Assembly: GCA_030605745.1 (NCBI GenBank) | Contig: JAUWHT010000077.1 | Coordinates: 1-8,298 of the forward strand | Source: Pirellulales bacterium | GTDB taxonomy: Bacteria > Planctomycetota > Planctomycetia > Pirellulales > Thermoguttaceae | Direction: 5' to 3' | Length of the DNA: 8,298 nucleotides | Shown: piece by piece, positions 1 through 6,061 of the stretch | Layout: every line of letters begins with the position of its first letter | Position numbering within the stretch: the stretch's first letter is position 1 | The notes under the pieces: generated by a model | What the model was told of the DNA's origin: nothing | What the model saw: the letters and a program-made list of their open reading frames with translations, nothing else | Database searches by the model: none | Program-made: the position numbers and the translations under genes

Positions 1-52
1 TCAATTTCCTTCGTACGTTGGGCTCCAACGCCCGGATTTCGTCCGTCGTCAT
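1..52 (-). CDS. N-terminus of an unidentified protein, cut by the window edge
   Basis: On the minus strand an ATG at 52 opens a reading frame that stays open to the window edge, giving 17 residues (MTTDEIRALEPNVRRKL). It is preceded by a near-perfect Shine-Dalgarno, GGAGGTG on the minus strand (57-63), with 6 nt between GGAGG and the ATG. This ribosome binding site is the main reason for calling so short a piece a gene. The N-terminal style (a short charged helix starting MT.DEIR.L.P) vaguely recalls the start of some DDE transposases, but 17 residues cannot establish a family and I do not name one. It is separated from the DUF4838 gene on the same strand by a likely terminator, so it probably has its own promoter; no convincing one is visible. 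Confidence 0.55.
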   Translation of the reverse strand, partial: MTTDEIRALEPNVRRKL

Positions 53-56
53 CTTT

Positions 57-63
57 CACCTCC
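57..63 (-). promoter_or_regulatory. Shine-Dalgarno of the left-edge gene
   Basis: The minus strand reads GGAGGTG followed by AAAG and the ATG at 52. Strong match to the anti-Shine-Dalgarno at ideal spacing; it decides the start of the truncated gene. Confidence 0.6.
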
Positions 64-133
64 ATGTGTTGTACACCGTTATCGGCGTTCGCCTGTGGAG
101 GTCTTGAGCTAATGTGGCGCTGTCATACTAATA

Positions 134-166
134 CCGCCTTCGGCGGAAAGGCCCATGAATGGGCCT
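134..166 (-). terminator. Double hairpin terminator after the DUF4838 gene
   Basis: Two perfect hairpins lie 14 to 46 nt past the DUF4838 stop. The first met by polymerase has arms AGGCCCAT/ATGGGCCT (149-156 and 159-166; realistically 7 bp with a TGAA-type tetraloop) and is followed on the minus strand by TTTCC. The second has arms CCGCC/GGCGG (134-138 and 142-146) around a 3-nt loop and is followed by an A/T-rich stretch. The U tract is short, so this is a weak to moderate intrinsic terminator by appearance. It separates the DUF4838 gene from the next minus-strand gene. Confidence 0.6.
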
Positions 167-179
167 ATACGTATCATTA

Positions 180-2585
180 TCATTTTTCAGGCATTTCAGT
201 TTTCCAAGTGTAGCCCTTTGGATCTTCCAGGAAGTCCTTGATCGGCGCGAATTTGGTCCAGGAGAAGTTCCGACTGTACGGAAAGTGCCATTTTTTGGCA
301 CCAATCCACAACGTGCGCTCGAAGCCCGGATTCGCCACAAGATTTTTCTCAGGCGCATCTGCCTTGGTCAAGCTAACATCGTCAATCGAGACCTCTCCCT
401 CGTTGGAAAGCAACGCCGGATACAATGTCACGGTGGGCGACGGAACGTCGGGCGTTGTAAATGTCGTCTCCACAAGCGTCCAATCTTGGGTCTTCTCGAT
501 CGTAGGCCCTTGGCAATTGACAGCAGGGCGGACGCGGAGCGTTTCGACCTTCACGTTCTTGATGTCTCTGACCTTGATCCACGCGCGGAAGTTGTACGTC
601 GTCTTGGGTTGGAGGATGTTCCGCCCCTGACGCCAGCCTGGATGCTTCCCGGGGCATCCACCCCTCATGTAAGCACATTTCTTGCCGCTGTGGGCATCGC
701 TGGTCGCCAGATATCTGAATTCAGCCTTGTCGTGGACCGTCATTCCGGAAACCTTTTCCACGAACCTGTGAATCTCTCCCTGCGGCAGATCCTCCTGCAG
801 GTACCGTACCTCATATTTCTCGGTGATCCGGATGAACTGGGCAAGGTCTTCTCGCCAGGTATCTTCTCTGCTGGAAGGGTCGCCATGGTAGCATCCTGTT
901 CTGTTCTTTATTGCCTTGGCGCTCCGCCCGGTGGCCAACTTGACGTAATAGAGCGTCAGGCGTTCTCGCTGCACGCGGTCGAGTATGAGCCGGTCGTCGT
1001 CGGCCAGCCGTTCGGCTTCGTCGTAGTATGCGTCTGCTTTCTTCAACAACTCGGGCGTGAAAAGCTCGGCCGGAGGGTTGCTGTAGAGATGGACGCAGAT
1101 GTTCTCGTCCCACATCTTGTCGTGCAACATTCGGAAGTAGGCCTTCATGGGCGGCCCGGCTTTGCCGAAGTACCGCTGGAAGAACCGGTCAATCAGGGCG
1201 TCCACGTCGGCCTCGCTGTTCCACGCGAGCTTTGCTATCAGATAGTGACACAGCCCATGATTAAAGGTGCTTCCGCCCTGATAGAAGAGCCCCCTGCCCC
1301 CAAGTCGCTTGTAATATGGAATGTCTTTCGCGATGGCATAGCAATTCGCATAGGGCATGAGATAGTTAGTGTAATCCACGCGGTAATCGTACACGTAGAG
1401 CGTGTGGCAGAGCTTGGCCCACGTCTCGATTTGCCACTTGAACTTGGCGTTCTTTTCGCAGGTAACTACCGGATGTGAATGGCAGCAAGGAGAGTAGTGG
1501 GTGATCTCGATGATGAGGTTCTTCGCCGGTTTCAGGCCCTTGGTCTTGGGGGGATCCTGCGCGATGTGGTAAGCAAACGTGTGAACGTACTTGTCGGGAT
1601 GCTTCTCATACACTCGGCTTGCGACCGCATTGACAAATTTGAGCAGTCTATCTGTCATCACGTCTTCTTCCACGTCAAGGGCCTTGCACTTCTCGCATTC
1701 GCACCAGCCGCGGCCGTCGTCCTGGCAAACCTCAAATATCTTGCAGTCCGGCCTGTCGTCCATTTGTTTGCTAATCGCTGCCGCGCAGATTCTTATGACA
1801 TCGGCATTGGACGTGCAGATTTGGGCACAGTCCCACTCTCTTTTGCCGTTGACCAGTGCGAAGTATTCAGGGTGCGAGAGGAAGTGCTTCTTCGGAGGCA
1901 CAAGCCAGTCGAAGTTGTGACCCCGACTCGCGAAGACGGCTGGGTCTCCCTTTTCCTGGCCGAATCTGCTGCCGATAGAGCTCGGGTCCAGTTTGTTCTT
2001 GACCTGCCAGTCGAAGCCGGTAATGCCGCTCATAGCTCGCCACTCGAAGCTGGGTTTTTCGGTGCGGTCGATCCCGGCAAGCGAGAAGGTACCGCCGCTC
2101 GGCACGACCTCGCCCAGCGGCCCCGCCGGCATGAACCAGCCGCAGCCTAAAAATTCCTCCAGCAGCGTGTAGACGCTGTACAGAGTTCCCCTTTCCCTTC
2201 CGCCGGCCAGTACCAGGTGGTCGCCGGAGGTCCTTATGACAAATCCTTCCTCGCCCAGATCGGCGAAGTCGATCATGATGCCAAGGCCCTTCAGCTTCTT
2301 GCTATTTCCCACAAGGATCATGTGGTTGGTGATTTTCTCATCGTCGGTCTTGATAGGCAGGTCCACGCCGGAAATCCGGTGGACGTACTTCTTGAGTTCC
2401 TCCGCGGCATGTGCCTCGCACTTCGACGCGGTGCTGGAGAGCACAATAGTGCAGTTGTCCTCGCTCAGCTTGGCTTCACCAAGCTTGATGATCGCGCTGC
2501 CGGCGGCATCCTCGGCTCGAACTGCCGCAAGCGATCCCATTAGCAACAACAACGTCACGGCTACTGTTGGCCATACTCTCATCAT
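180..2585 (-). CDS. Secreted DUF4838 glycoside hydrolase-like protein with C-terminal jelly-roll region
   Basis: This 801-residue protein is recognised as a DUF4838 family member, related in architecture to alpha-glucuronidase/GH20-like enzymes but without a settled reaction. Residues 1-24 form a signal peptide (MMRVWPTVAVTLLLLMGS, cleavage after VRA). Residues about 45-165 resemble the N-terminal alpha/beta domain of these enzymes (AAEELKKYVHRISG, then LAGGRERGTLYSVYTLLEE). The DUF4838 TIM-barrel part spans about 220-500, with the family-typical CQDDGRGWCECEKC at 287-300. A helical segment follows (510-600), then a beta-rich CBM4/9-like region (about 620-740) ending SIDDVSLT. I chose the ATG at 2585 because AAAGGAG (2592-2598) lies 6 nt upstream; the ATG at 2582 is equally possible. 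An ATG at 2621 lies inside a palindromic repeat and would bury the signal peptide. It is divergent from the isomerase/MFS/DUF1080 genes, suggesting it releases sugars for them. Substrate unknown. Confidence 0.88.
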   Translation of the reverse strand: MMRVWPTVAVTLLLLMGSLAAVRAEDAAGSAIIKLGEAKLSEDNCTIVLSSTASKCEAHAAEELKKYVHRISGVDLPIKTDDEKITNHMILVGNSKKLKGLGIMIDFADLGEEGFVIRTSGDHLVLAGGRERGTLYSVYTLLEEFLGCGWFMPAGPLGEVVPSGGTFSLAGIDRTEKPSFEWRAMSGITGFDWQVKNKLDPSSIGSRFGQEKGDPAVFASRGHNFDWLVPPKKHFLSHPEYFALVNGKREWDCAQICTSNADVIRICAAAISKQMDDRPDCKIFEVCQDDGRGWCECEKCKALDVEEDVMTDRLLKFVNAVASRVYEKHPDKYVHTFAYHIAQDPPKTKGLKPAKNLIIEITHYSPCCHSHPVVTCEKNAKFKWQIETWAKLCHTLYVYDYRVDYTNYLMPYANCYAIAKDIPYYKRLGGRGLFYQGGSTFNHGLCHYLIAKLAWNSEADVDALIDRFFQRYFGKAGPPMKAYFRMLHDKMWDENICVHLYSNPPAELFTPELLKKADAYYDEAERLADDDRLILDRVQRERLTLYYVKLATGRSAKAIKNRTGCYHGDPSSREDTWREDLAQFIRITEKYEVRYLQEDLPQGEIHRFVEKVSGMTVHDKAEFRYLATSDAHSGKKCAYMRGGCPGKHPGWRQGRNILQPKTTYNFRAWIKVRDIKNVKVETLRVRPAVNCQGPTIEKTQDWTLVETTFTTPDVPSPTVTLYPALLSNEGEVSIDDVSLTKADAPEKNLVANPGFERTLWIGAKKWHFPYSRNFSWTKFAPIKDFLEDPKGYTWKTEMPEK

Positions 2586-2591
2586 GTCAAG

Positions 2592-2598
2592 CTCCTTT
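2592..2598 (-). promoter_or_regulatory. Shine-Dalgarno of the DUF4838 gene
   Basis: The minus strand has AAAGGAG, 6 nt before the ATG at 2585 and 9 nt before the ATG at 2582. It decides against the upstream ATG at 2621 and leaves the choice between the two adjacent ATGs open. Confidence 0.75.
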
Positions 2599-2601
2599 CG
2601 T

Positions 2602-2646
2602 AGCGCGGGCTTCCAGCCCACATCAGGCGGCCGGGACGGCCGCGCT
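2602..2646. repeat. Three-armed palindromic intergenic element
   Basis: The outer arms AGCGCGG (2602-2608) and CCGCGCT (2640-2646) are perfect reverse complements. Between them sit two smaller hairpins, GGGCT/AGCCC (2607-2611 and 2615-2619) and GCGGCCG/CGGCCGC (2627-2633 and 2637-2643), each with a 3-nt loop. The inner arms overlap the outer arms by a few bases, so the fold can switch between a long stem and two short ones. It lies immediately upstream of the DUF4838 Shine-Dalgarno, inside its probable 5' leader. From memory, GC-rich elements like this are dispersed between genes in Verrucomicrobia/Planctomycetes and often become mis-annotated as protein ends; I cannot count genome copies here. 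Confidence 0.6.
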
Positions 2647-2774
2647 CCAAAATTGGGGTAACCACAAACGAAGGCGTGTCAAACGTTTTCTTCCGGATTA
2701 TTCCGGTTTTTGGCAGGGCGTTCAGGCAGGAGCAGCTTCGGCAAAATATCCTTCACCATCACGCTACAACTCTG

Positions 2775-2803
2775 AGTCTAGCAAAGCCAATCAGCCGTGT
2801 CAA
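2775..2803 (-). promoter_or_regulatory. Putative sigma-70-type promoter for the DUF4838 gene (proximal copy)
   Basis: On the minus strand TTGACA (2803-2798) is a perfect -35 and TAGACT (2780-2775) a 4/6 match to the -10 consensus, with exactly 17 nt between. Predicted transcription start is near 2768, about 180 nt before the DUF4838 start codon, which makes a long leader containing the palindromic element. Confidence 0.5.
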
Positions 2804-2819
2804 GTCTCCACACTCTACG

Positions 2820-2848
2820 AGTCTAGCCAAGCCAAGCGGCCGTGTCAA
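2820..2848 (-). promoter_or_regulatory. Putative sigma-70-type promoter for the DUF4838 gene (distal copy)
   Basis: This is the equivalent site in the second 45-bp repeat: TTGACA (2848-2843), 17 nt, TAGACT (2825-2820) on the minus strand. Although the spacer differs from the other copy at several positions, both hexamers and the spacing are unchanged, which favours function over coincidence. Confidence 0.5.
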
Positions 2849-2890
2849 GTTTCCGCGCTCTACGTATCACAAATCCACGAAAGTGAGCCC

Positions 2891-2919
2891 TTGACAGACC
2901 CGATTGTGGGGCTTAAGAT
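2891..2919 (+). promoter_or_regulatory. Putative sigma-70-type promoter for the isomerase-MFS-isomerase-DUF1080 operon
   Basis: TTGACA (2891-2896), a 17-nt spacer, then TAAGAT (2914-2919; 4/6 match to the -10 consensus). Predicted start near 2926, giving a leader of roughly 60 nt before the ATG at 2989. With the minus-strand matches at 2775-2848 it forms a back-to-back divergent arrangement, with -35 boxes of the nearest pair about 43 bp apart, suited to shared control of both transcription units. Confidence 0.5.
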
Positions 2920-2988
2920 CAGGGAAACAGTCGGCCGTGTAACTTATTTTTTCTGGAAAATCCCGAAAATTCGTGGAGGGTTGTAGTC

Positions 2989-3840
2989 ATGATTATTGCA
3001 TGTGGAACAGTGAACTTCCGAACACTATCTCTTGAGCAGGCGCTGAGGAATATCGCCAAGGGGGGCTACAAATACGTAGAACCGCAGGCAACTGCCCCAT
3101 TTTGCCCGCATATTGACGTGGACAAGGATGACCCCGAGGATTTCAAGAGGTCAATCGCGAGTTTCGGGTTCAATGGCGCCACGGCTCTTTGGTCAACCCA
3201 CGGGGCGATTATCCCCGACCCCTTGAGTGTGGAATATGTCAAAAAATGTATACAGTGGGCAAAATCGGCTGATATCCCCGTGGTCCATGCGGGAGACGGA
3301 TTTAAGCCGGAGGAAATGAACGACGAAGACGCTTTTAAGATTCTCGAGGAGCGGCTCCTCCAGATATTGGAGACGGCAGAAGAGAATCAAATATATCTGG
3401 GCATAGAACCTCACGGAACCTTCTCGCTTACCCTGGAAGGGCTCACGAGAATTATGTCCATTAGCCCTTCCAAGTGGCTCGGGATAAACTATGATGCAGC
3501 CAACGTCCGCCGGGCAACTTATGTGGAGACAAAAGACGGCGTGTTCACTTGGAAGACGGCAGGTGGGGAGCAGGATGAGGTGGCCGTATTGAAGGAAGTA
3601 GTTGAAAGAGTGGTCCACTTTCACATAAAGGACGTTAAAGGCTCGGCAGCAGTTACTTTGGGCACAGGGGAGGTCAACAACAAAGAATGCCTGAAGGTTC
3701 TCGAAGAAGCAGGCTACCAAGGGGCCGTTTCTCTGGAGACGGAGGGGGGCACAAAAGGAGAAGCTGCACAAGCGTTGATCGAAGATAGCAGACAGTACAC
3801 AATCGATTGCCTGGAAGAGTTGGGAGTGGATTATGAGTAG
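2989..3840 (+). CDS. Sugar phosphate isomerase/epimerase-like TIM-barrel protein 1
   Basis: A 283-residue cytoplasmic protein of the AP_endonuc_2 / xylose isomerase-like TIM-barrel family (PF01261 type). Strand-end acidic and histidine residues expected to bind a divalent metal are visible: E140 in GIEPHG, D169 in NYDAANV, H210/H212 in HFHIKD and E250 in SLETEGG. No signal peptide. The ATG at 2989 is supported by GGAGGG (2975-2980), 8 nt away. It is first in a plus-strand run and is a clear paralog of the protein at 5161-6000, colinear over almost the full length (shared NFRTLSLxxAL-like start, FKRxIAxFGFNG, HIKDVxG). Family members isomerise, epimerise or hydrate (keto-)sugars; here a keto-sugar intermediate is the likeliest substrate, inferred from the DUF1080 neighbour. 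Its base composition looks more A/T-rich than its paralog. The exact reaction is unknown. Confidence 0.88.
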   Translation: MIIACGTVNFRTLSLEQALRNIAKGGYKYVEPQATAPFCPHIDVDKDDPEDFKRSIASFGFNGATALWSTHGAIIPDPLSVEYVKKCIQWAKSADIPVVHAGDGFKPEEMNDEDAFKILEERLLQILETAEENQIYLGIEPHGTFSLTLEGLTRIMSISPSKWLGINYDAANVRRATYVETKDGVFTWKTAGGEQDEVAVLKEVVERVVHFHIKDVKGSAAVTLGTGEVNNKECLKVLEEAGYQGAVSLETEGGTKGEAAQALIEDSRQYTIDCLEELGVDYE

Positions 3841-3849
3841 TCGCGGTAA

Positions 3850-3919
3850 TAATAGCCGGGACGCAACGCGTCGCGGTAATGCACCCGCGGGACGTTGTCC
3901 CCCGGCTATTACCCGAGAA
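3850..3919. repeat. Hairpin repeat, copy 1
   Basis: A 70-bp unit matching 7142-7211 at 69 positions (the only difference is A at 3911, G at 7203). Its 60-bp core (3851-3910) has perfect 10-bp terminal arms AATAGCCGGG/CCCGGCTATT and further interrupted pairing inward, about 22 bp in all, closing on an 8-nt loop (TAATGCAC). The motif TCGCGGTAAT occurs twice, 30 bp apart, at 3841-3850 and 3871-3880, only at this copy. It fills most of the 103-nt gap between isomerase 1 and the MFS gene, so it could attenuate transcription or stabilise transcript ends. It is non-coding; open frames across it in either direction are artefacts of its GC content. Confidence 0.85.
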
Positions 3920-3943
3920 CCTTTTGAGAAAGGATAGTAGACC

Positions 3944-5101
3944 ATGATAGAAGTTGTAGCTTCGCTTTGTGTGTTCGGTTTGGGCACGTGCTTCGCGCTG
4001 CTGGGTTCTATCAGTGTGAAGCTGATGCCGCGGCTTGGGATCGACCAGGGTAAGTTCGGCTCGCTTGTCTCGGCGTTTATGTTCACCTGTTTGGTTGCAT
4101 CGCTGATTGTGGGCGTAATCATCGATTTGGTGGGTTACAAGCCAGTGGCTATCTGTGGGTTTGTTCTGACGGCGCTGTGCACTGTCGCTATCGCACGCGC
4201 CAGGACTTACTGGGCGGTGCTTGCGCCTTGTATTCTGCTGGGCTTTGGCGCGATAGCCTTGAATACGGCGGGCAACACACTGCTGCCGGTGGTCTTGTTC
4301 GACGGCAAGAACCCGGCGGCCGCCAGCAATCTGGGTAACGTGTTCTTCGGTTTGGGGTTACTCATGACGCCGTTGATCGTGAGTTTCCTCTTCCAGAAGA
4401 CTTCGTATGAGAACGCGATTTCGGTGGTGGCCTTGATCCTGTTGGCGCCTGTAATCTTCGCGGTTTTGGCAACCTATCCCGAGAGCAAGGGCGGTTTCGT
4501 GATTGGGGACGCCTTTGCGCTGCTTCGCGAGCCGGTCGTTCTGGTGGCTGCACTTATGCTATTCTGCTACACCAGTCTTGAAACGTCGTTTTGCAACTGG
4601 CTTCCGTCGTTCGGCAAGGAAGTGATCAGCGCGGAGCGTCCGGACGCCGATGCAAATGCGGTGGATGCTTCTGCGCAGCGCCTGCTCTCGCTGTTTGCCG
4701 TTGCCATGATGGCCGGCCGATTGATCGCCAGCCAAATACCGGTGATCACGGAGTACGGAAGCTGGTTCATTGCGGGCACCGCGCTAGTCGCCGGCCTAAC
4801 TATCCTGGGTATGACCAGGGCCAGAAGTGCTCTCCAGGCGCAGGTGCTGGCCGTTTTGGGTGGCCTTGCCTTGGCGCCCATTTTCCCAACAATGGCAGGG
4901 GTTACCTTCTCCAAATTCCCTCCCGAGGTTTACGGCAGCATTATTGGCATCATGTTCACCCTGGGTTTTCTCGGCGCTTCGATTGCTCCCAGGCTGATCG
5001 GCAACCTGGCGAAAGGGTCCTCCGTCCAGAAAAGCCTGAAGCTATTGGTGCCTCTTTGCGTGTTGTTAATCATCTTGGCCTTCGTTCTGGTTAGGGTCTA
5101 G
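3944..5101 (+). CDS. Major facilitator superfamily transporter, probably for a sugar
   Basis: A 385-residue, strongly hydrophobic inner-membrane protein with about 12 predicted membrane segments (roughly residues 4-26, 38-60, 64-82, 86-110, 118-142, 148-170, then six more to the C-terminus, the last being LLVPLCVLLIILAFVLV). The loop between helices 2 and 3, GVIIDLVGYKP (57-67), matches the MFS motif A pattern (G-x-x-x-D-x-x-G-x-[KR]). AAAGGA (3929-3934) stands 9 nt before the ATG at 3944. The protein starts almost directly in helix 1, with hardly any cytoplasmic tail, though the ribosome binding site supports this start. Placed between two sugar TIM barrels, it most likely imports the mono- or disaccharide they process. 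Sugar identity and proton or sodium coupling cannot be read from the sequence. Confidence 0.88.
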   Translation: MIEVVASLCVFGLGTCFALLGSISVKLMPRLGIDQGKFGSLVSAFMFTCLVASLIVGVIIDLVGYKPVAICGFVLTALCTVAIARARTYWAVLAPCILLGFGAIALNTAGNTLLPVVLFDGKNPAAASNLGNVFFGLGLLMTPLIVSFLFQKTSYENAISVVALILLAPVIFAVLATYPESKGGFVIGDAFALLREPVVLVAALMLFCYTSLETSFCNWLPSFGKEVISAERPDADANAVDASAQRLLSLFAVAMMAGRLIASQIPVITEYGSWFIAGTALVAGLTILGMTRARSALQAQVLAVLGGLALAPIFPTMAGVTFSKFPPEVYGSIIGIMFTLGFLGASIAPRLIGNLAKGSSVQKSLKLLVPLCVLLIILAFVLVRV

Positions 5102-5160
5102 CTTGCGTCCATTCGACGGCAGGAGAAAGAAGCAAGGCGATCGAAAGAGAGGTATCCACC

Positions 5161-6000
5161 ATGGACGTCGGCTGTAATGCCGTGATCTTCAGGACACTCA
5201 GTCTGAAAGAAGCCTTGGACCGGATCGCGCGTGCCGGATATGAGTGGGTCGAAGTCGAGGCGAATCTGGCCTGGTGCTCCCATGCCGATCCGTTCAACGA
5301 CGACCCCATCATGTTCAAGCGGACCATCGCCGAATTCGGCTTCAATGGCGTTTCCGCAATCGGAAGTCACAGAGAGCTGATCACAGATCCCCGCGCCGTC
5401 TCAGACATCAAGAGAGCCATCTCGTGGTCCAAGGAAGCGGGTGTAACAACTGTCATCACCGGCGAGGGCAGCAAGCCGGAGTCGATGTCGGAGCCCGAAG
5501 CGCTTGCAGTCCTCAGAGACCGATTGACGGAAATCCTGGCTCAAGCGGAGCAAGCCGGCGTCCGGCTGGCGCTGGAGACGCTGGGAAGCATTTCCTTGAC
5601 GCCGGGCGGCCTCGGCAAGCTCCTCTCGCTGGTCCGGTCACCTTCCCTCTGCGTCAACTTCGATACCGGCAATGCCCACAGACGAACTTACGTTGGCACG
5701 GATCGAACCGGTTACGCATGGAAGTTGGAGCCCAAGGTACAAGACGAACTCGCGCTGCTTGAGCCCGTGGCAGACCGCGTCAAGCACGTGCACATTAAGG
5801 ATGTCATCGGGAGAGACGCGGTCGCACTGGGCCAGGGCGAGGTAGACCTGAACGGTTGCATCAAGATTCTCGATGAGGTAGGCTATGATAGAGTTCTCTC
5901 CGTGGAAACGGAAGCTCAGGCCGGCCCGGAAGAGTCGGACCGCATCATCCGCGAGAGCCGAAGGTATCTTGAAGCCGCACTCGAACGTGAGGCAACGTGA
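5161..6000 (+). CDS. Sugar phosphate isomerase/epimerase-like TIM-barrel protein 2
   Basis: A 279-residue paralog of the protein at 2989-3840, same PF01261-type fold. The presumed metal ligands are retained at equivalent positions: E139 (ALETLG), D168 (NFDTGNA), H209/H211 (HVHIKD) and E249 (SVETEA). AGAGAGG (5146-5152) lies 8 nt before the ATG at 5161. The 59-nt gap after the MFS gene and 61-nt gap before the DUF1080 gene, with no terminator visible, fit one transcript. Differences from paralog 1 cluster in the loops that face the substrate, for example EPHGTF versus ETLGSI after strand 5 and EPQATAPFCPH versus EVEANLAWCSH after strand 2, so the two probably act on different intermediates or stereoisomers. 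One could be a keto-glycal hydratase and the other an epimerase or isomerase, but that division is only inference. Confidence 0.88.
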   Translation: MDVGCNAVIFRTLSLKEALDRIARAGYEWVEVEANLAWCSHADPFNDDPIMFKRTIAEFGFNGVSAIGSHRELITDPRAVSDIKRAISWSKEAGVTTVITGEGSKPESMSEPEALAVLRDRLTEILAQAEQAGVRLALETLGSISLTPGGLGKLLSLVRSPSLCVNFDTGNAHRRTYVGTDRTGYAWKLEPKVQDELALLEPVADRVKHVHIKDVIGRDAVALGQGEVDLNGCIKILDEVGYDRVLSVETEAQAGPEESDRIIRESRRYLEAALEREAT

Positions 6001-6061
6001 CCGCCGGATACGGTCAATCGGACATGGTCAATCCTGTTACTTCAATTTCGGAGGAGCCGAC

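Larger units (their letters stand above)
2774..2863. repeat. Two tandem 45-bp repeats
   Basis: Unit 1 is 2774-2818 and unit 2 is 2819-2863, directly abutting. They agree at 39 of 45 positions by hand alignment; both begin GAGTCTAGC, contain GCCGTGTCAAGT and end CTCTAC. Each unit carries a minus-strand promoter match in the same register. A degenerate part of the core, CGGCCGTGT then AA, recurs near 2932-2943. The repeats sit in the divergent region between the DUF4838 gene and the isomerase operon, so they may hold operator sites as well as promoters. Confidence 0.85.
2586..2988. other. Divergent intergenic region, 403 bp
   Basis: It contains, from left to right, the DUF4838 Shine-Dalgarno, the three-armed palindrome (2602-2646), an isolated TTGACA on the minus strand (2682-2677) with no good -10 17 nt away, the tandem 45-bp repeats, the plus-strand promoter match and the isomerase Shine-Dalgarno (GGAGGG, 2975-2980). 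I see no protein-coding gene: plus-strand open frames here translate the tandem repeat and have no ribosome binding site. Confidence 0.7.

Noticed and set aside
159..1478. Long plus-strand open frame (439 codons) opposite the DUF4838 gene
   Set aside because: It is antisense to a clearly recognisable secreted protein, has no convincing ribosome binding site and its translation shows no domain. It is a by-product of G+C-rich codon use. The same holds for the open frame at 1479-2150.
2677..2682. A further minus-strand TTGACA as a third DUF4838 promoter
   Set aside because: The hexamer 17 nt downstream is ACCCCA and 16-18 nt spacings offer nothing better.
2567..2986. Plus-strand open frame of 139 codons in the divergent intergenic region
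   Set aside because: The apparent internal protein repeat (SSQAKRPCQVSALY) merely translates the tandem 45-bp DNA repeat. No Shine-Dalgarno, and it covers the promoters.
3841..3919. CRISPR-like or att-site interpretation of the repeats
   Set aside because: There are only two copies 3.3 kb apart with no spacer array, no cas genes, no integrase and no tRNA; the palindromic dispersed-repeat reading is simpler.
3193..4122. Minus-strand open frame of 309 codons across isomerase 1, the hairpin repeat and the MFS start
   Set aside because: It runs antisense to two real genes and its middle is a translation of the palindromic repeat (AGGQRPAGALPRRVASR), which recurs in the open frame at 6395-7228 for the same reason.
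5885..6061. Upstream extension of the DUF1080 gene into isomerase 2
   Set aside because: The frame is open, but a signal peptide begins at the ATG at 6062 directly after GGAGGAG; the extension would bury it.
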